NCBI GenBank assembly: GCA_003598975.1
Contig: QZIJ01000048.1
Coordinates: 1-48,939 of the forward strand
Reading direction: 5' to 3'
DNA: 48,939 nucleotides
Origin: Anaerolineaceae bacterium
GTDB taxonomy: Bacteria > Chloroflexota > Anaerolineae > Anaerolineales > Villigracilaceae
The position numbers were made by a program, and so were the translations under genes. The notes below the pieces were generated by a model. The model was not told the origin of the DNA and made no database searches. It was given only the letters and a program-made list of their open reading frames with translations. Positions 32,371 to 40,467 of this stretch are shown in pieces. How positions within the stretch are numbered: position 1 is the stretch's first letter; each line of letters begins with the position of its first letter.

Positions 32371-34530
32371 ATGATAAAACCCGACCATGTCACCACCACC
32401 ACCTGCCCCTACTGCGGGGTGGGTTGTACTTTACAGTTACACGTCAAAGATGACTTCATCTACAAAGTCACCTCGCCGTTTGATTCGCCCGTCAATCATG
32501 GAAACTTATGTGTTAAAGGTCGCTTTGGGTATGACTTTGTTTACCATCCCAAGCGTGTGACGAAGCCGATGATTCGCAAGACGAAGCAGGAAGCGGGAAA
32601 ACGCACGCAGGCCTTCGACCTATCCGAATGGCGCGAAGTGACGTGGGACGAGGCTCTCGATTATGTCGCCGACAACCTCGTTCGCATCTACCAGCGCGAT
32701 GGCTCCGACGCGATGGCGGTCTATTGTTGCGCAAAAGCCACAAACGAAGACAATTATCTCCTGCAAAAAATGTACCGTGCCCTGTTCCGCACGAATAACA
32801 TTGATCACTGCACGCGTCTCTGTCACGCGGGTTCAGTGGTGGCGCTCCAGCAGGCGGTGGGATCGTCCGCCATGAGTAATACCGCTTCACAGGTGATTCA
32901 GAATGATGTCTTCATCGTCACTGGCTCGAACACGACGGAGAATCATCCAATCATTAGTTTGCAAATGAAGGATGCGGTCGAGAAGCATGGAGCGAAAATG
33001 ATCGTGGTGGATCCGCGCCGCATCGAACTCGTGGACTTCGCCGAGATGTGGCTTCCGCTCAAGCCAGGTACGAATGTCCCCGTTTTCTCCGCGATGGCGC
33101 ACGTGATCGTGAAAGAGAATTTGGTCAATCACGAGTTTATCGCCAATCGCACCGAAGGCTTTCAAGAATTTATCGAATCGCTGGAAAAGTTCACACCCGA
33201 ATACGCCGAAGAAATTTCTGGTGTCCCTGCCGAAGATATTCGCAAGGCGGCGCGTCTCTACGCCAAAGCGAAAAACGCTGCGATTTATTGGGGCATGGGC
33301 ATCTCGCAACTTTCGCACGGCACGGCCTCCGCGCTCGCGCTGATTCATCTTGCCTTCCTCACGGGTCACATCGGACGCGACGGCACAGGGCTGAATCCCC
33401 TGCGTGGACAGAACAACGTCCAAGGCGCCAGCGACATGGGCGCCATGCCCTTCCATTATCCCGGCTACATGCGTGTCGACGATCCTACCAACCGCGCCAA
33501 ATGGGAAAAGACGTGGAATATCGCAGAGGGCGGCCTCAGTCTCAAACTCGGTCTCACCACCACCGAGATTTTGACTCACGCGCATGAGGGCGGCATCCGC
33601 GCGCTTTACATCATGGGCGAGAACCCGATGATGTCCGAGCCGAATCTCAACGAGACGCGCAAGCACATGTCGCAACTCGAGTTCCTTGTCGCGCAGGATA
33701 TTTTTATCAACGAGAGCGGTGCATTCGCGGATGTCTTCCTACCTGCCACTCCTTTCGCCGAAAAAGATGGGACATTCAGCAACACCGACCGACGCGTGCA
33801 ACGCGTACGCGCCGCGCATCCTCCGCGCGGACAATCGCGTCCCGACTGGCAGATCATTTGCGATTTGGCGCGGCGCATCGAATCCCGACTTGGGGTTGCC
33901 TCCGCTTTCTGGGACTACTCAAACCCCGAGCAGATTCTGCGCGAGATGGCGAGTGTCAATGAAGATTACGCGGGCATCACCTACGAACGCATTGATAAAA
34001 TTGGATTGATTTATCCCGTGCCGCACATGGAACACCATGGGACGCCGACCCTCTTCACTGAGTCTTTTCCGCGTGGACGCGGCAAATTCCATCCACTGGA
34101 TTATGTCCCCGTGATGGAGGAAGCCGATGACGAATTCCCGTTCATCCTCACCACGGGACGCGTGCTCGAACACTGGCATGGCGGCACGATGACGCGCAAC
34201 TCGTCCTTGAATGAAGCCTACCCCGAGGCGCGTGTCGAGATCCATCCCGCCGACGCCGAGATCCACGGCATTCGAAATGGCGGCCCCGTCATGGTCCAGA
34301 GCAGACGCGGAATGGTAATCCTGCGCGCCACGGTTACGGAGAAAACGTCCGTGGGAGTCGTCTTCATCCCGTTCCATTTTGCCGAAGCCGCCGCAAATTT
34401 GCTGACGAACGACGCGCTCGACCCGCAGGCGAAAATCCCCGAGTTCAAGGCTTGCGCGGTGCAGGTGTTCCCTGCGAGGGATGGGGATTTGCCCAACCCC
34501 GAAGCGGTTGTGGAGCGAGGAAGGTACTAA
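32371..34530 (+). CDS. fdhA: Formate dehydrogenase alpha subunit, molybdopterin, Cys type
   Basis: A 719-aa cytoplasmic bis-MGD oxidoreductase interconverting formate and CO2. An N-terminal [4Fe-4S] site has C12, C15, C19 and C47 (CPYCGVGC...NLCVKG). The active site is CTRLCHAGSV with Cys151 at the selenocysteine position of E. coli FdhF and the neighbouring catalytic His152. There is no Tat signal, so it is cytosolic. The C-terminal MGD-binding domain includes LTTGRVLEHWHGGTMTRNS and SRRGM. It lacks the N-terminal ferredoxin domain of FdsA because that domain is supplied by the separate HoxU-like protein. Direction (formate oxidation or CO2 reduction) cannot be read from sequence. Followed by a terminator. 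Confidence 0.94.
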   Translation: MIKPDHVTTTTCPYCGVGCTLQLHVKDDFIYKVTSPFDSPVNHGNLCVKGRFGYDFVYHPKRVTKPMIRKTKQEAGKRTQAFDLSEWREVTWDEALDYVADNLVRIYQRDGSDAMAVYCCAKATNEDNYLLQKMYRALFRTNNIDHCTRLCHAGSVVALQQAVGSSAMSNTASQVIQNDVFIVTGSNTTENHPIISLQMKDAVEKHGAKMIVVDPRRIELVDFAEMWLPLKPGTNVPVFSAMAHVIVKENLVNHEFIANRTEGFQEFIESLEKFTPEYAEEISGVPAEDIRKAARLYAKAKNAAIYWGMGISQLSHGTASALALIHLAFLTGHIGRDGTGLNPLRGQNNVQGASDMGAMPFHYPGYMRVDDPTNRAKWEKTWNIAEGGLSLKLGLTTTEILTHAHEGGIRALYIMGENPMMSEPNLNETRKHMSQLEFLVAQDIFINESGAFADVFLPATPFAEKDGTFSNTDRRVQRVRAAHPPRGQSRPDWQIICDLARRIESRLGVASAFWDYSNPEQILREMASVNEDYAGITYERIDKIGLIYPVPHMEHHGTPTLFTESFPRGRGKFHPLDYVPVMEEADDEFPFILTTGRVLEHWHGGTMTRNSSLNEAYPEARVEIHPADAEIHGIRNGGPVMVQSRRGMVILRATVTEKTSVGVVFIPFHFAEAAANLLTNDALDPQAKIPEFKACAVQVFPARDGDLPNPEAVVERGRY

Positions 34531-34533
34531 AAC

Positions 34534-34570
34534 AAGAACTCCGAGATTTCAAAAATCTCGGAGTTCTTTT
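34534..34570. terminator. Bidirectional terminator after fdhA
   Basis: AAGAACTCCGAGATTT/AAATCTCGGAGTTCTT, a stem of about 16 bp with a short loop, followed by TT and CC. It separates fdhA from the convergent transglutaminase-like gene. Confidence 0.88.
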
Positions 34571-34573
34571 CCG

Positions 34574-35236
34574 CTAATGAGTGCTATCTTCCCGATTCCC
34601 AAACGACTGACTCAAATCCGTAAACAGCGTCTCAGATTTGTAGTTCCGATCAGTGACGTGCGATAATCGCTTTGCCATGCTCTTGGTCACAAGTGGAACG
34701 GCGGAACGTCCGTAGAAATGTTTGTAATACAAAACATTCGCGCCTTTTTCATCTGCTGCCCAATTTAGGTGGGTGTAACGTGACGCATCCAGCGGACGCG
34801 TATAGCCGCGCAGAACTTTCTCCTGATGGATGCTGATGTAATGCTCGAAGTAGGTCATCACCAGTTCGCGCAAGGATTTGTAAACAGGTTCGCGGAATCC
34901 GAGATTGACGTAATTTGATTTTGCCAGCGCACCCCAGCGTCCTTCGATCTGGTACAGCGCAAGGACGTGATCATCGTCTTCGCCGGGATACGGCACAATG
35001 TCAATGAGAAGCGGCTTGAATCCAATGCGCCAGAGGCAAAGCGCGGCGAGAAATCCACCATCGAGGCAGTGACTCTGGTTGTCCAGCATCACGTTCAGGG
35101 GCGAGCGGTCGCGCTCCTCGCCGACGTAGGGCATGGAATCGAGATACTGCTGGATGGCGAAGGGTGAGTTCAGGCTCTTGAATTTTTTGTGGAGATTCTT
35201 CGGCAGGCGGGATTCGAATTCGGTTATAAAAGACAT
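34574..35236 (-). CDS. Transglutaminase-like domain protein
   Basis: A 220-aa soluble protein. The segment SHCLDGGFLAALCLWRIGFKPLL followed about 25 residues later by DDDHVLALYQIEGRWGAL has the arrangement of a transglutaminase/papain-like core: Cys in HCLDGG at a helix start, His in DDDHV and a following strand. Function is otherwise unknown. No signal peptide. AGGAAAGG ribosome-binding site. Confidence 0.6.
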   Translation of the reverse strand: MSFITEFESRLPKNLHKKFKSLNSPFAIQQYLDSMPYVGEERDRSPLNVMLDNQSHCLDGGFLAALCLWRIGFKPLLIDIVPYPGEDDDHVLALYQIEGRWGALAKSNYVNLGFREPVYKSLRELVMTYFEHYISIHQEKVLRGYTRPLDASRYTHLNWAADEKGANVLYYKHFYGRSAVPLVTKSMAKRLSHVTDRNYKSETLFTDLSQSFGNREDSTH

Positions 35237-35424
35237 GAGAACCTTTCCTGAAGGTGGGCTTTCGGTTGTGCCAATGATAGCACAGGGCGGTTGGGGGCTA
35301 AAGGCAGGCGCTGCACCTGTCTCCGATCCAACATGACAATTTCATTGTCGTATTCATTCTTTCAAAGATGAAAGCAGAGTTTTCTTTTGGCTGCACTATA
35401 ATTTGAAAAACGGAGAACTTTGGG
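35237..35424 (+). promoter_or_regulatory. Intergenic region with promoter of the GT4/NRPS-like pair
   Basis: Contains a GGCAGGCGCTGCACCTGTC repeat-like hairpin (about 35302-35322), a perfect palindrome GACAAT-TTC-ATTGTC (35335-35349) and TATAAT (about 35396-35401) followed by a GGAG site before the TTG start at 35425. The palindrome lies about 50 bases upstream of the -10 box and could be an operator. Confidence 0.45.
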
Positions 35425-36555
35425 TTGATAAAGATATTACAGATCATTGACCTTTTGCAATGGGGCGGAGCCCAGAAAATGCAGGTCTTCCTCGCGGAGC
35501 AATTAAATGCCCACGATGTGGAATTGACCGTGGTGAGCATGAACGTGTCGGAGGGTTCGCCCCTCCCCGAATACCTGCGACAGCGCGGCGCGCGCGTGGT
35601 GGTTTTTCCATTCCCAAAACTTTTATCCGTCCGTTCCTTTTTTCATTTGCTCGATTTTGTCCGTCGTGAAAAATTCAACCTGATTCACACGCATCTCACC
35701 TACGCCAATATCTTTGGCACAATCGTCGGACGACTGACGGGCACACCCGTGATCGCCTCCCTGCGGACGGCTGGCTACGATCCGCGTTACCATCGCCCGC
35801 TTCGGCAATTCATCGAGACGGTGGTGGTGAAATACGGCGCGCAGTGCATCATGGCAAACGGGTACGCTGTTGCCAAATTCGGACGGGAACGCTTCGCCCC
35901 GCGTGAGATTGATGTTCTGGTCAACGCCATAGACCTGCCCTCGCCTCTTGCGGACGGGGAGCGGATTGCACTCCGAACGAAGTTGACCGGTGACCCGTCA
36001 CGTCCCATCGTCATCTCCGTTGGCAGACTTGACCTTCCGAAGGGTTTTCCTGATTTGATTCGATCCTTTGTCGCCGTACGCGAAGCGCATCCGCGCGCCG
36101 CGCTTGTTATTGCAGGCGATGGCCCGATGAGTGACGAATTGGACGTGCTGGTGGAGGAACTGCATCTACAGGATTCGGTCTTCCTGCTCGGGCAATGCGA
36201 TGATGTGCCGCGCCTGCTTGCGGCGGGCGACTTATACGTCAGTTCGTCTCACTGGGAGGGATTGCCCGTCTCCATTCTCGAAGCCATGGCCAGCGGATTG
36301 CCTGTCCTGGCTACCGAGGTGGGGGATATTCCTCACGTGGTCGTCCCTGAGGCGGGCGTGTTGATTCCACCACATCAGCCAGCACGGATGGCGCAGGAAG
36401 TCATCTCCCTCCTCTCGAATCCAGAGAAATTGGAAGCGATGGGCGCCGCGGCGCGCACGCACATCCAGCGAAATTACAGCCCAGGCATCTGGGTGCATAA
36501 ATTGCTCCGTCTTTATGCCGGCGTTTATCCGCCTGCCGCTGTCCTTTTGGCGTAG
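35425..36555 (+). CDS. Glycosyltransferase family 4 protein
   Basis: A 376-aa GT-B fold retaining glycosyltransferase. The N-terminal acceptor domain starts IDLLQWGGAQKMQVFLAEQL; the C-terminal nucleotide-sugar domain has ISVGRLDLPKGFPDLIRSF, VIAGDGPMSDEL and the E-x7-E motif in SHWEGLPVSILEAMASGLPV. Translation probably starts at TTG with GGAG nine bases upstream. It is followed after 29 bases by the NRPS-like gene, so the two likely act in one pathway, for example glycosylation of an acyl or peptidyl product. Confidence 0.9.
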   Translation: MIKILQIIDLLQWGGAQKMQVFLAEQLNAHDVELTVVSMNVSEGSPLPEYLRQRGARVVVFPFPKLLSVRSFFHLLDFVRREKFNLIHTHLTYANIFGTIVGRLTGTPVIASLRTAGYDPRYHRPLRQFIETVVVKYGAQCIMANGYAVAKFGRERFAPREIDVLVNAIDLPSPLADGERIALRTKLTGDPSRPIVISVGRLDLPKGFPDLIRSFVAVREAHPRAALVIAGDGPMSDELDVLVEELHLQDSVFLLGQCDDVPRLLAAGDLYVSSSHWEGLPVSILEAMASGLPVLATEVGDIPHVVVPEAGVLIPPHQPARMAQEVISLLSNPEKLEAMGAAARTHIQRNYSPGIWVHKLLRLYAGVYPPAAVLLA

Positions 36556-36584
36556 GCGAGTTTTTATCCGAGAGAGATGTGCGA

Positions 36585-39227
36585 ATGCTGCCATCGAATT
36601 TCCTCGAATTGTTTCAAAGCCAGGTGGAATCGATTCCCAACCTGCCCGCATTGGAATTCAACGGGCAGGTGCTAACCTACCTGCAACTCGACCAGCGCGT
36701 CAACCAGGTGGCGAATCGTCTCCTGTGTCAGGGGTTGACGCCCGAAGCGCGCGTCGGATTGTGCGTGGACCGATCCATCGAAATGATCGTCGGCATGTTG
36801 GGTATCTTGAAGGCGGGCGGAGCATATGTCCCCCTCGACCCTACCTACCCTGTCGAACGGCTGACGTTCATGCTCGCAGACTCGGGCGCACCAATTTTGT
36901 TGACGCAGGAATCGCATCGCGAAAAATTCCCCGAATTTCACGACACCGTAATCTGCCTCGATTCAGATTGGAAACAGATCGAACGCGAAAGTGACCAGGG
37001 TCCCAATCTTAAAATCGCGTCGAATCAACTGGCCTATATCATCTACACCTCAGGCTCCACAGGTCAGCCGAAAGGTGTCATGATCGAGCATGGCGGTTGG
37101 GTGAACTATTGCCGATCTGCGCAAGCCGCGTTTGACCTCCGCCCTGGGGAGCGCGTCCTGCAATTCTCCTCCTTCAGTTGGGACACCAGCGCCGAGGAGA
37201 TTTTCCCGACCCTCGCCAGCGGCGCGACGCTCGTCCTCCGCACCGCGGACTTGATCGACTCGTTTACACGCTTTTGGGACGCGATTGCGAACCTGGGAGT
37301 TACCGTCCTCAGCCTTCCGACTGCCTTCTGGCACGAACTGGTCGGGCATCTCTCGCTTCACGCGGGACCTTGGCCGGGTTCGCTCCGAGTGGTTTTTATC
37401 GGCGGCGAACGCGCTTTGCCTGCCATCCTGCGCCAGTGGCATGAGATCGTCCCAATGGGCATCCAACTCTTCAACACCTACGGGCAGACCGAATGCACCG
37501 CCGTGACGACGCGCTGCCTGCTTGAACCCTCTGACAGCGATTCGGTTCCCATCGGCCGCGCCGTGGAAAATGTGAACTTGAAAATTCTCAATGAGCATGG
37601 ACTACCTGCCTCGCAGGGAGAGTTGTATGTTGGCGGCGCAGGGCTGGGACGCGGCTACTTGAACCAGCCCGATCTGACCGCGCAGAAATTTATAACGCTC
37701 GACGGCATGCGCCACTATCGCACAGGCGACCTCGTCCGCGTGGATGAGTCTGGCATGTTGTTCTATCAGTGCCGCGCCGACGAGCAGTTGAAGATTCGCG
37801 GCGTACGCATCGAGCCGGGCGAGGTGGAGGCGGCGCTTGTCCAGCATCCTGAAGTGAAATTGGCCGCGGTGGTTGGGCATCCGCCTGAGTCGCCGCGGGC
37901 GCTGGTGGCGTATGTTGTCCCGCACGGACCCGTCAGCGAGGCACCGCGCGAACTTCGAGTGTGGTTAAAAGCCTATTTGCCAGAGGCCCTCCTCCCGTCT
38001 GCGGTTGTGGCGCTGGCTACGCTGCCTCTCACACCGAATGGCAAGCTGGATCGCCGTGCTCTCCCCGCGCCCGAGTCGGTCGTGTCGGAAGTCTCCGAGA
38101 GCGATCAACCGCGCGATTCGCTGGAGACACACCTCCTCGCGATTTGGAAACGATTATTGAAACGCGAGGATATCGGCATCCATGATAATTTTTTTGAAAA
38201 GGGCGGGGATTCTTTGCTGGTGGTGATGATGATCACCGAGTTGGAGAACGAATTGCAACACAGCCTGCCGCTTGCGCTGATCTTCCACGCGCCGACGATT
38301 GCCGATTTGGCGGTGGTGTTGCGCGACCGCGGCTGGAAACCGCGCTGGTGTTCGCTCGTCCCGATCCAGCCGCGCGGCTCGAAGCCGCCGCTGTTCTGTG
38401 TCCACGCGGACGGCGGGACGTTTTTCTACACGCGGTTTGCGCCTGGGCTTTCTCCCGACCAGCCATTTTATGGATTGCAGGCGCGTGGCCTGGACGGGCT
38501 GGCCGATCCGTTTTGCGATCTCAGGGAAATGGCCGCGCATTACATTCGCGAGATACGCACCGTCCAGCAGCGCGGACCATATCGCCTCGGCGGATTTTCA
38601 GTGGGAGGGGTGATCATTTACGAGATGGCACAGCAGTTACTGGCGCAAGGCGAGCAAGTCTCGTTGCTCGCGTTTTTGGATGCGCCCGCGCCCGATTATC
38701 CCGTCTATGTCAAGGCGCACCCGCTGACGCGCAAGCTGCGGAACTTTTTGCAACTGGAGACCGGTGAGCGCTGGACTCATGTCGCCCGCCGATTGGGACA
38801 ACGCCTCCGTAACGCGCTCACCAGCCTGAACTTGAAATTGCATCTGCGCCTCAAGTGGACTCTGACCCCTGAACTGCGCATCTTCCGCGTGCGACAATTG
38901 AATCAGTCTATGGGCGATTCATACCGCCCAAAACCATACACTGGCCCGATCCATGTTTTTTATGCCATGCAACAGCCGCTGAACATTGTAGATGATTGCA
39001 CGCTTGGATGGGGAAAGTATGTGCGAGGTCCAATCTATTGTGAGGAGGTCCCTGGTGACCACGAATCGATCTTCCAGTTGCCAAATGTGATCGTGCTCGC
39101 GCGGTCTCTGCAAAAAAGATTGGACGCAATTTCGGATTTCATTCGTGAGTCCACTGAAAAAGAACTTTCACCACAAAGGACACGAAGTACACAAAGGAAT
39201 TCTGAAAGGCTCATTGCCGAAACTTGA
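36585..39227 (+). CDS. Monomodular NRPS-like protein (adenylation-thiolation-thioesterase)
   Basis: An 880-aa protein with adenylation domain (about 5-490), carrier domain (about 505-580) and thioesterase domain (about 600-845), but no condensation domain. Core motifs: A3 IYTSGSTGQPKGVMIEH, A4/A5 FSWDTSAEEIF and NTYGQTEC, A7 YRTGDLVR, A8 LKIRGVRIEPGEVEAAL, A10 NGKLDRRALP; carrier FFEKGGDSLL with the phosphopantetheine Ser; TE GGFSVGGVIIYEMA with nucleophile Ser and a late His in PGDHESIF. A-T-TE proteins activate one acid and release or self-condense it. The acid-binding pocket keeps the Asp of amino-acid-activating domains. ATG at 36585 (GAGAGAG upstream) or GTG at 36579. The last 20 codons are repeat DNA. 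Confidence 0.9.
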   Translation: MLPSNFLELFQSQVESIPNLPALEFNGQVLTYLQLDQRVNQVANRLLCQGLTPEARVGLCVDRSIEMIVGMLGILKAGGAYVPLDPTYPVERLTFMLADSGAPILLTQESHREKFPEFHDTVICLDSDWKQIERESDQGPNLKIASNQLAYIIYTSGSTGQPKGVMIEHGGWVNYCRSAQAAFDLRPGERVLQFSSFSWDTSAEEIFPTLASGATLVLRTADLIDSFTRFWDAIANLGVTVLSLPTAFWHELVGHLSLHAGPWPGSLRVVFIGGERALPAILRQWHEIVPMGIQLFNTYGQTECTAVTTRCLLEPSDSDSVPIGRAVENVNLKILNEHGLPASQGELYVGGAGLGRGYLNQPDLTAQKFITLDGMRHYRTGDLVRVDESGMLFYQCRADEQLKIRGVRIEPGEVEAALVQHPEVKLAAVVGHPPESPRALVAYVVPHGPVSEAPRELRVWLKAYLPEALLPSAVVALATLPLTPNGKLDRRALPAPESVVSEVSESDQPRDSLETHLLAIWKRLLKREDIGIHDNFFEKGGDSLLVVMMITELENELQHSLPLALIFHAPTIADLAVVLRDRGWKPRWCSLVPIQPRGSKPPLFCVHADGGTFFYTRFAPGLSPDQPFYGLQARGLDGLADPFCDLREMAAHYIREIRTVQQRGPYRLGGFSVGGVIIYEMAQQLLAQGEQVSLLAFLDAPAPDYPVYVKAHPLTRKLRNFLQLETGERWTHVARRLGQRLRNALTSLNLKLHLRLKWTLTPELRIFRVRQLNQSMGDSYRPKPYTGPIHVFYAMQQPLNIVDDCTLGWGKYVRGPIYCEEVPGDHESIFQLPNVIVLARSLQKRLDAISDFIRESTEKELSPQRTRSTQRNSERLIAET

Positions 39228-39292
39228 GGTTCTGTGCGGAATTTTTCAATAAACTTCGTGACCTTTGTGTCCTCCGTGGTAAGAAAAGGTTT
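39172..39292. repeat. CACAAAGGACACGAAG inverted repeat pair
   Basis: CACCACAAAGGACACGAAG (from 39172) is followed by TACACAAAGG; about 70 bases later the inverse AACTTCGTGACC, TTTGTGTCC, TCCGTGGTAAG (39251-39285) appears. The left arm lies inside the 3' end of the NRPS-like gene and supplies its last codons; the pair could fold into a long hairpin at the mRNA end. Confidence 0.75.
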
Positions 39293-39325
39293 TTTTCGGT
39301 ACAGCCAATAGTTGATTTAAAAATG

Positions 39326-39362
39326 GAAACCGCCCCTTGTTCCATGAACAAGGGGCGGTTTC
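39326..39362 (-). terminator. Terminator after the RRM gene
   Basis: GAAACCGCCCCTTGTTC/GAACAAGGGGCGGTTTC is a perfect 17-bp stem with a 3-nt loop, followed on the minus strand by CATTTTTAAATC. Confidence 0.92.
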
Positions 39363-39380
39363 TCTTGCGATGTTCTTGTG

Positions 39381-39641
39381 CTACGCGTGTTCGACGCGGG
39401 GTTTGGCGACATTGACCTTGAGCGGGCTGTCGGCCAGCAAATAGGCATTGAACATGCTGATCGCCTTGTCTGCTTCGACCTGCGTCGGCATGGCGACAAA
39501 GGCAAAACCCTTCGATTGTCCAGTGACCTTGTCTTTGATCAGTTCCACTGAAGACACGGTTCCCGCTTGCGCGAACAGGGCGCTGATTTCATCCTGTGTG
39601 GTTGACTTGGCCAGGTTGCCAACGTAAATTCTAATATCCAT
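39381..39641 (-). CDS. RRM-domain RNA-binding protein
   Basis: A single RNA recognition motif of 86 aa with RNP2 (IYVGNL) at residues 5-10 and RNP1 (KGFAFVAM) near 44-51. Bacterial one-RRM proteins of this kind are often cold-induced RNA chaperones in cyanobacteria and other bacteria. Here a structured 5' leader of about 100 nt precedes it and a very strong terminator follows, so it is a stand-alone transcription unit. Confidence 0.92.
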   Translation of the reverse strand: MDIRIYVGNLAKSTTQDEISALFAQAGTVSSVELIKDKVTGQSKGFAFVAMPTQVEADKAISMFNAYLLADSPLKVNVAKPRVEHA

Positions 39642-39750
39642 GGTGTTACTTCTTTCTCCGGCACGGCCGGAAATAAAATGACCGCCAGCCCTTTAACAGG
39701 GTCGGCGGCCAAGGTACGACAGAGATCCAGTTACTACGTATTCAGTGTAA
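39642..39750 (-). promoter_or_regulatory. Structured 5' leader of the RRM gene
   Basis: On the minus strand TACACT (39749-39744) could be the -10 box. The transcript would then contain a hairpin GGCCGCCGACCCT/AGGGCTGGCGGTC (about 39710-39680) and a second, CCGGCCGTGCCGG (about 39672-39660), before the start codon. Long structured leaders are typical of cold-shock genes; function here is inferred. Confidence 0.45.
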
Positions 39751-39804
39751 CACAGTATTCACCCGCAGACGAATCAGTTTTTCGCGAAAGCGGGAGGGAA
39801 CGAT

Positions 39805-40233
39805 TTACTTTTTCGACTCAATATCCGCTTTTTGGGAATCATATTGTTCGCTCGAGATCAATCCTTCCTTGCGCTGTTTTAGGAGCTTCTGAAGTTTTGT
39901 TACTACACTATCCTGAGGGAGGAGGGTTCTCTTGGATCGATAAAAGGCTGCTTCATCGGTCTCGTCATTCCGAGTATTGGAGATTTTCATGCCACCGATG
40001 AACAATGACACCAAAACAGCCAGGATCAAAACGCTCGGGCATAGTCCTGCCGGGAATGGGGAATTGCGTATGTTTTGGATGGCATTCCCCAGCAAGTACG
40101 CGGCAATGATCAAAACACCACTGCCTAGAAAGATCGGGACAAACCTGCCCCAGGCATTATTAACGTATACATGTCCAAACCCGGGAATCAGTGCGTTCAG
40201 CAGGCCAGTAATGATTGGATTTCTTCTTTTCAT
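39805..40233 (-). CDS. Membrane protein with C-terminal SHOCT domain
   Basis: 142 aa. The N-terminus (NPIITGLLNALIPGFGHVYV) resembles the TM2/DUF5683 type double-helix segment; further helices are FVPIFLGSGVLIIAAYLL and SVLILAVLVSLFIGGM. The C-terminal LQKLLKQRKEGLISSEQYDSQKADIE is a SHOCT domain (short C-terminal, predicted oligomerisation or membrane-protein-associated). Role unknown. In the 5' region AGTCAGA-GTG-TCTGACT (40262-40278) is a perfect 7-bp palindrome. Confidence 0.75.
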   Translation of the reverse strand: MKRRNPIITGLLNALIPGFGHVYVNNAWGRFVPIFLGSGVLIIAAYLLGNAIQNIRNSPFPAGLCPSVLILAVLVSLFIGGMKISNTRNDETDEAAFYRSKRTLLPQDSVVTKLQKLLKQRKEGLISSEQYDSQKADIESKK

Positions 40234-40261
40234 GGCGAACTCCTGTAAATCGTTGAGTATC

Positions 40262-40278
40262 AGTCAGAGTGTCTGACT
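40262..40278. promoter_or_regulatory. Palindrome in the 5' region of the SHOCT gene
   Basis: AGTCAGA-GTG-TCTGACT is a perfect 7-bp inverted repeat located between a TGCTACAAT extended -10 box (about 40310-40318, minus strand) and the start codon. It may be an operator or an mRNA hairpin. Confidence 0.35.
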
Positions 40279-40386
40279 CTCTTTCATACGCCTGACTCTT
40301 ATACGCTTTCATTGTAGCACCATTAGCAACGCAGTGTATGCTTGTATTCCATGCGTTCTTGGTGAAATAAATAATCGAAAATCTCG

Positions 40387-40431
40387 TTGACAACCTCTCC
40401 CTCTTCTGCTAAACTAGCAATTGTCAGACAA
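40387..40431 (+). promoter_or_regulatory. Promoter and operator of the purine operon
   Basis: TTGACA (40387-40392), 17-bp spacer, TAAACT (40410-40415): a near-consensus promoter. The perfect palindrome TTGTC-A-GACAA (40421-40431) covers the predicted start point. The site fits the T-N-GT-N3-AC-N-A pattern bound by GntR-superfamily repressors, and a GntR/UTRA gene lies in the operon. Regulation by that protein is inferred. Confidence 0.65.
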
Positions 40432-40467
40432 CTAGACTATCTGCTAATTGCTTACGGCTGAATGCTC

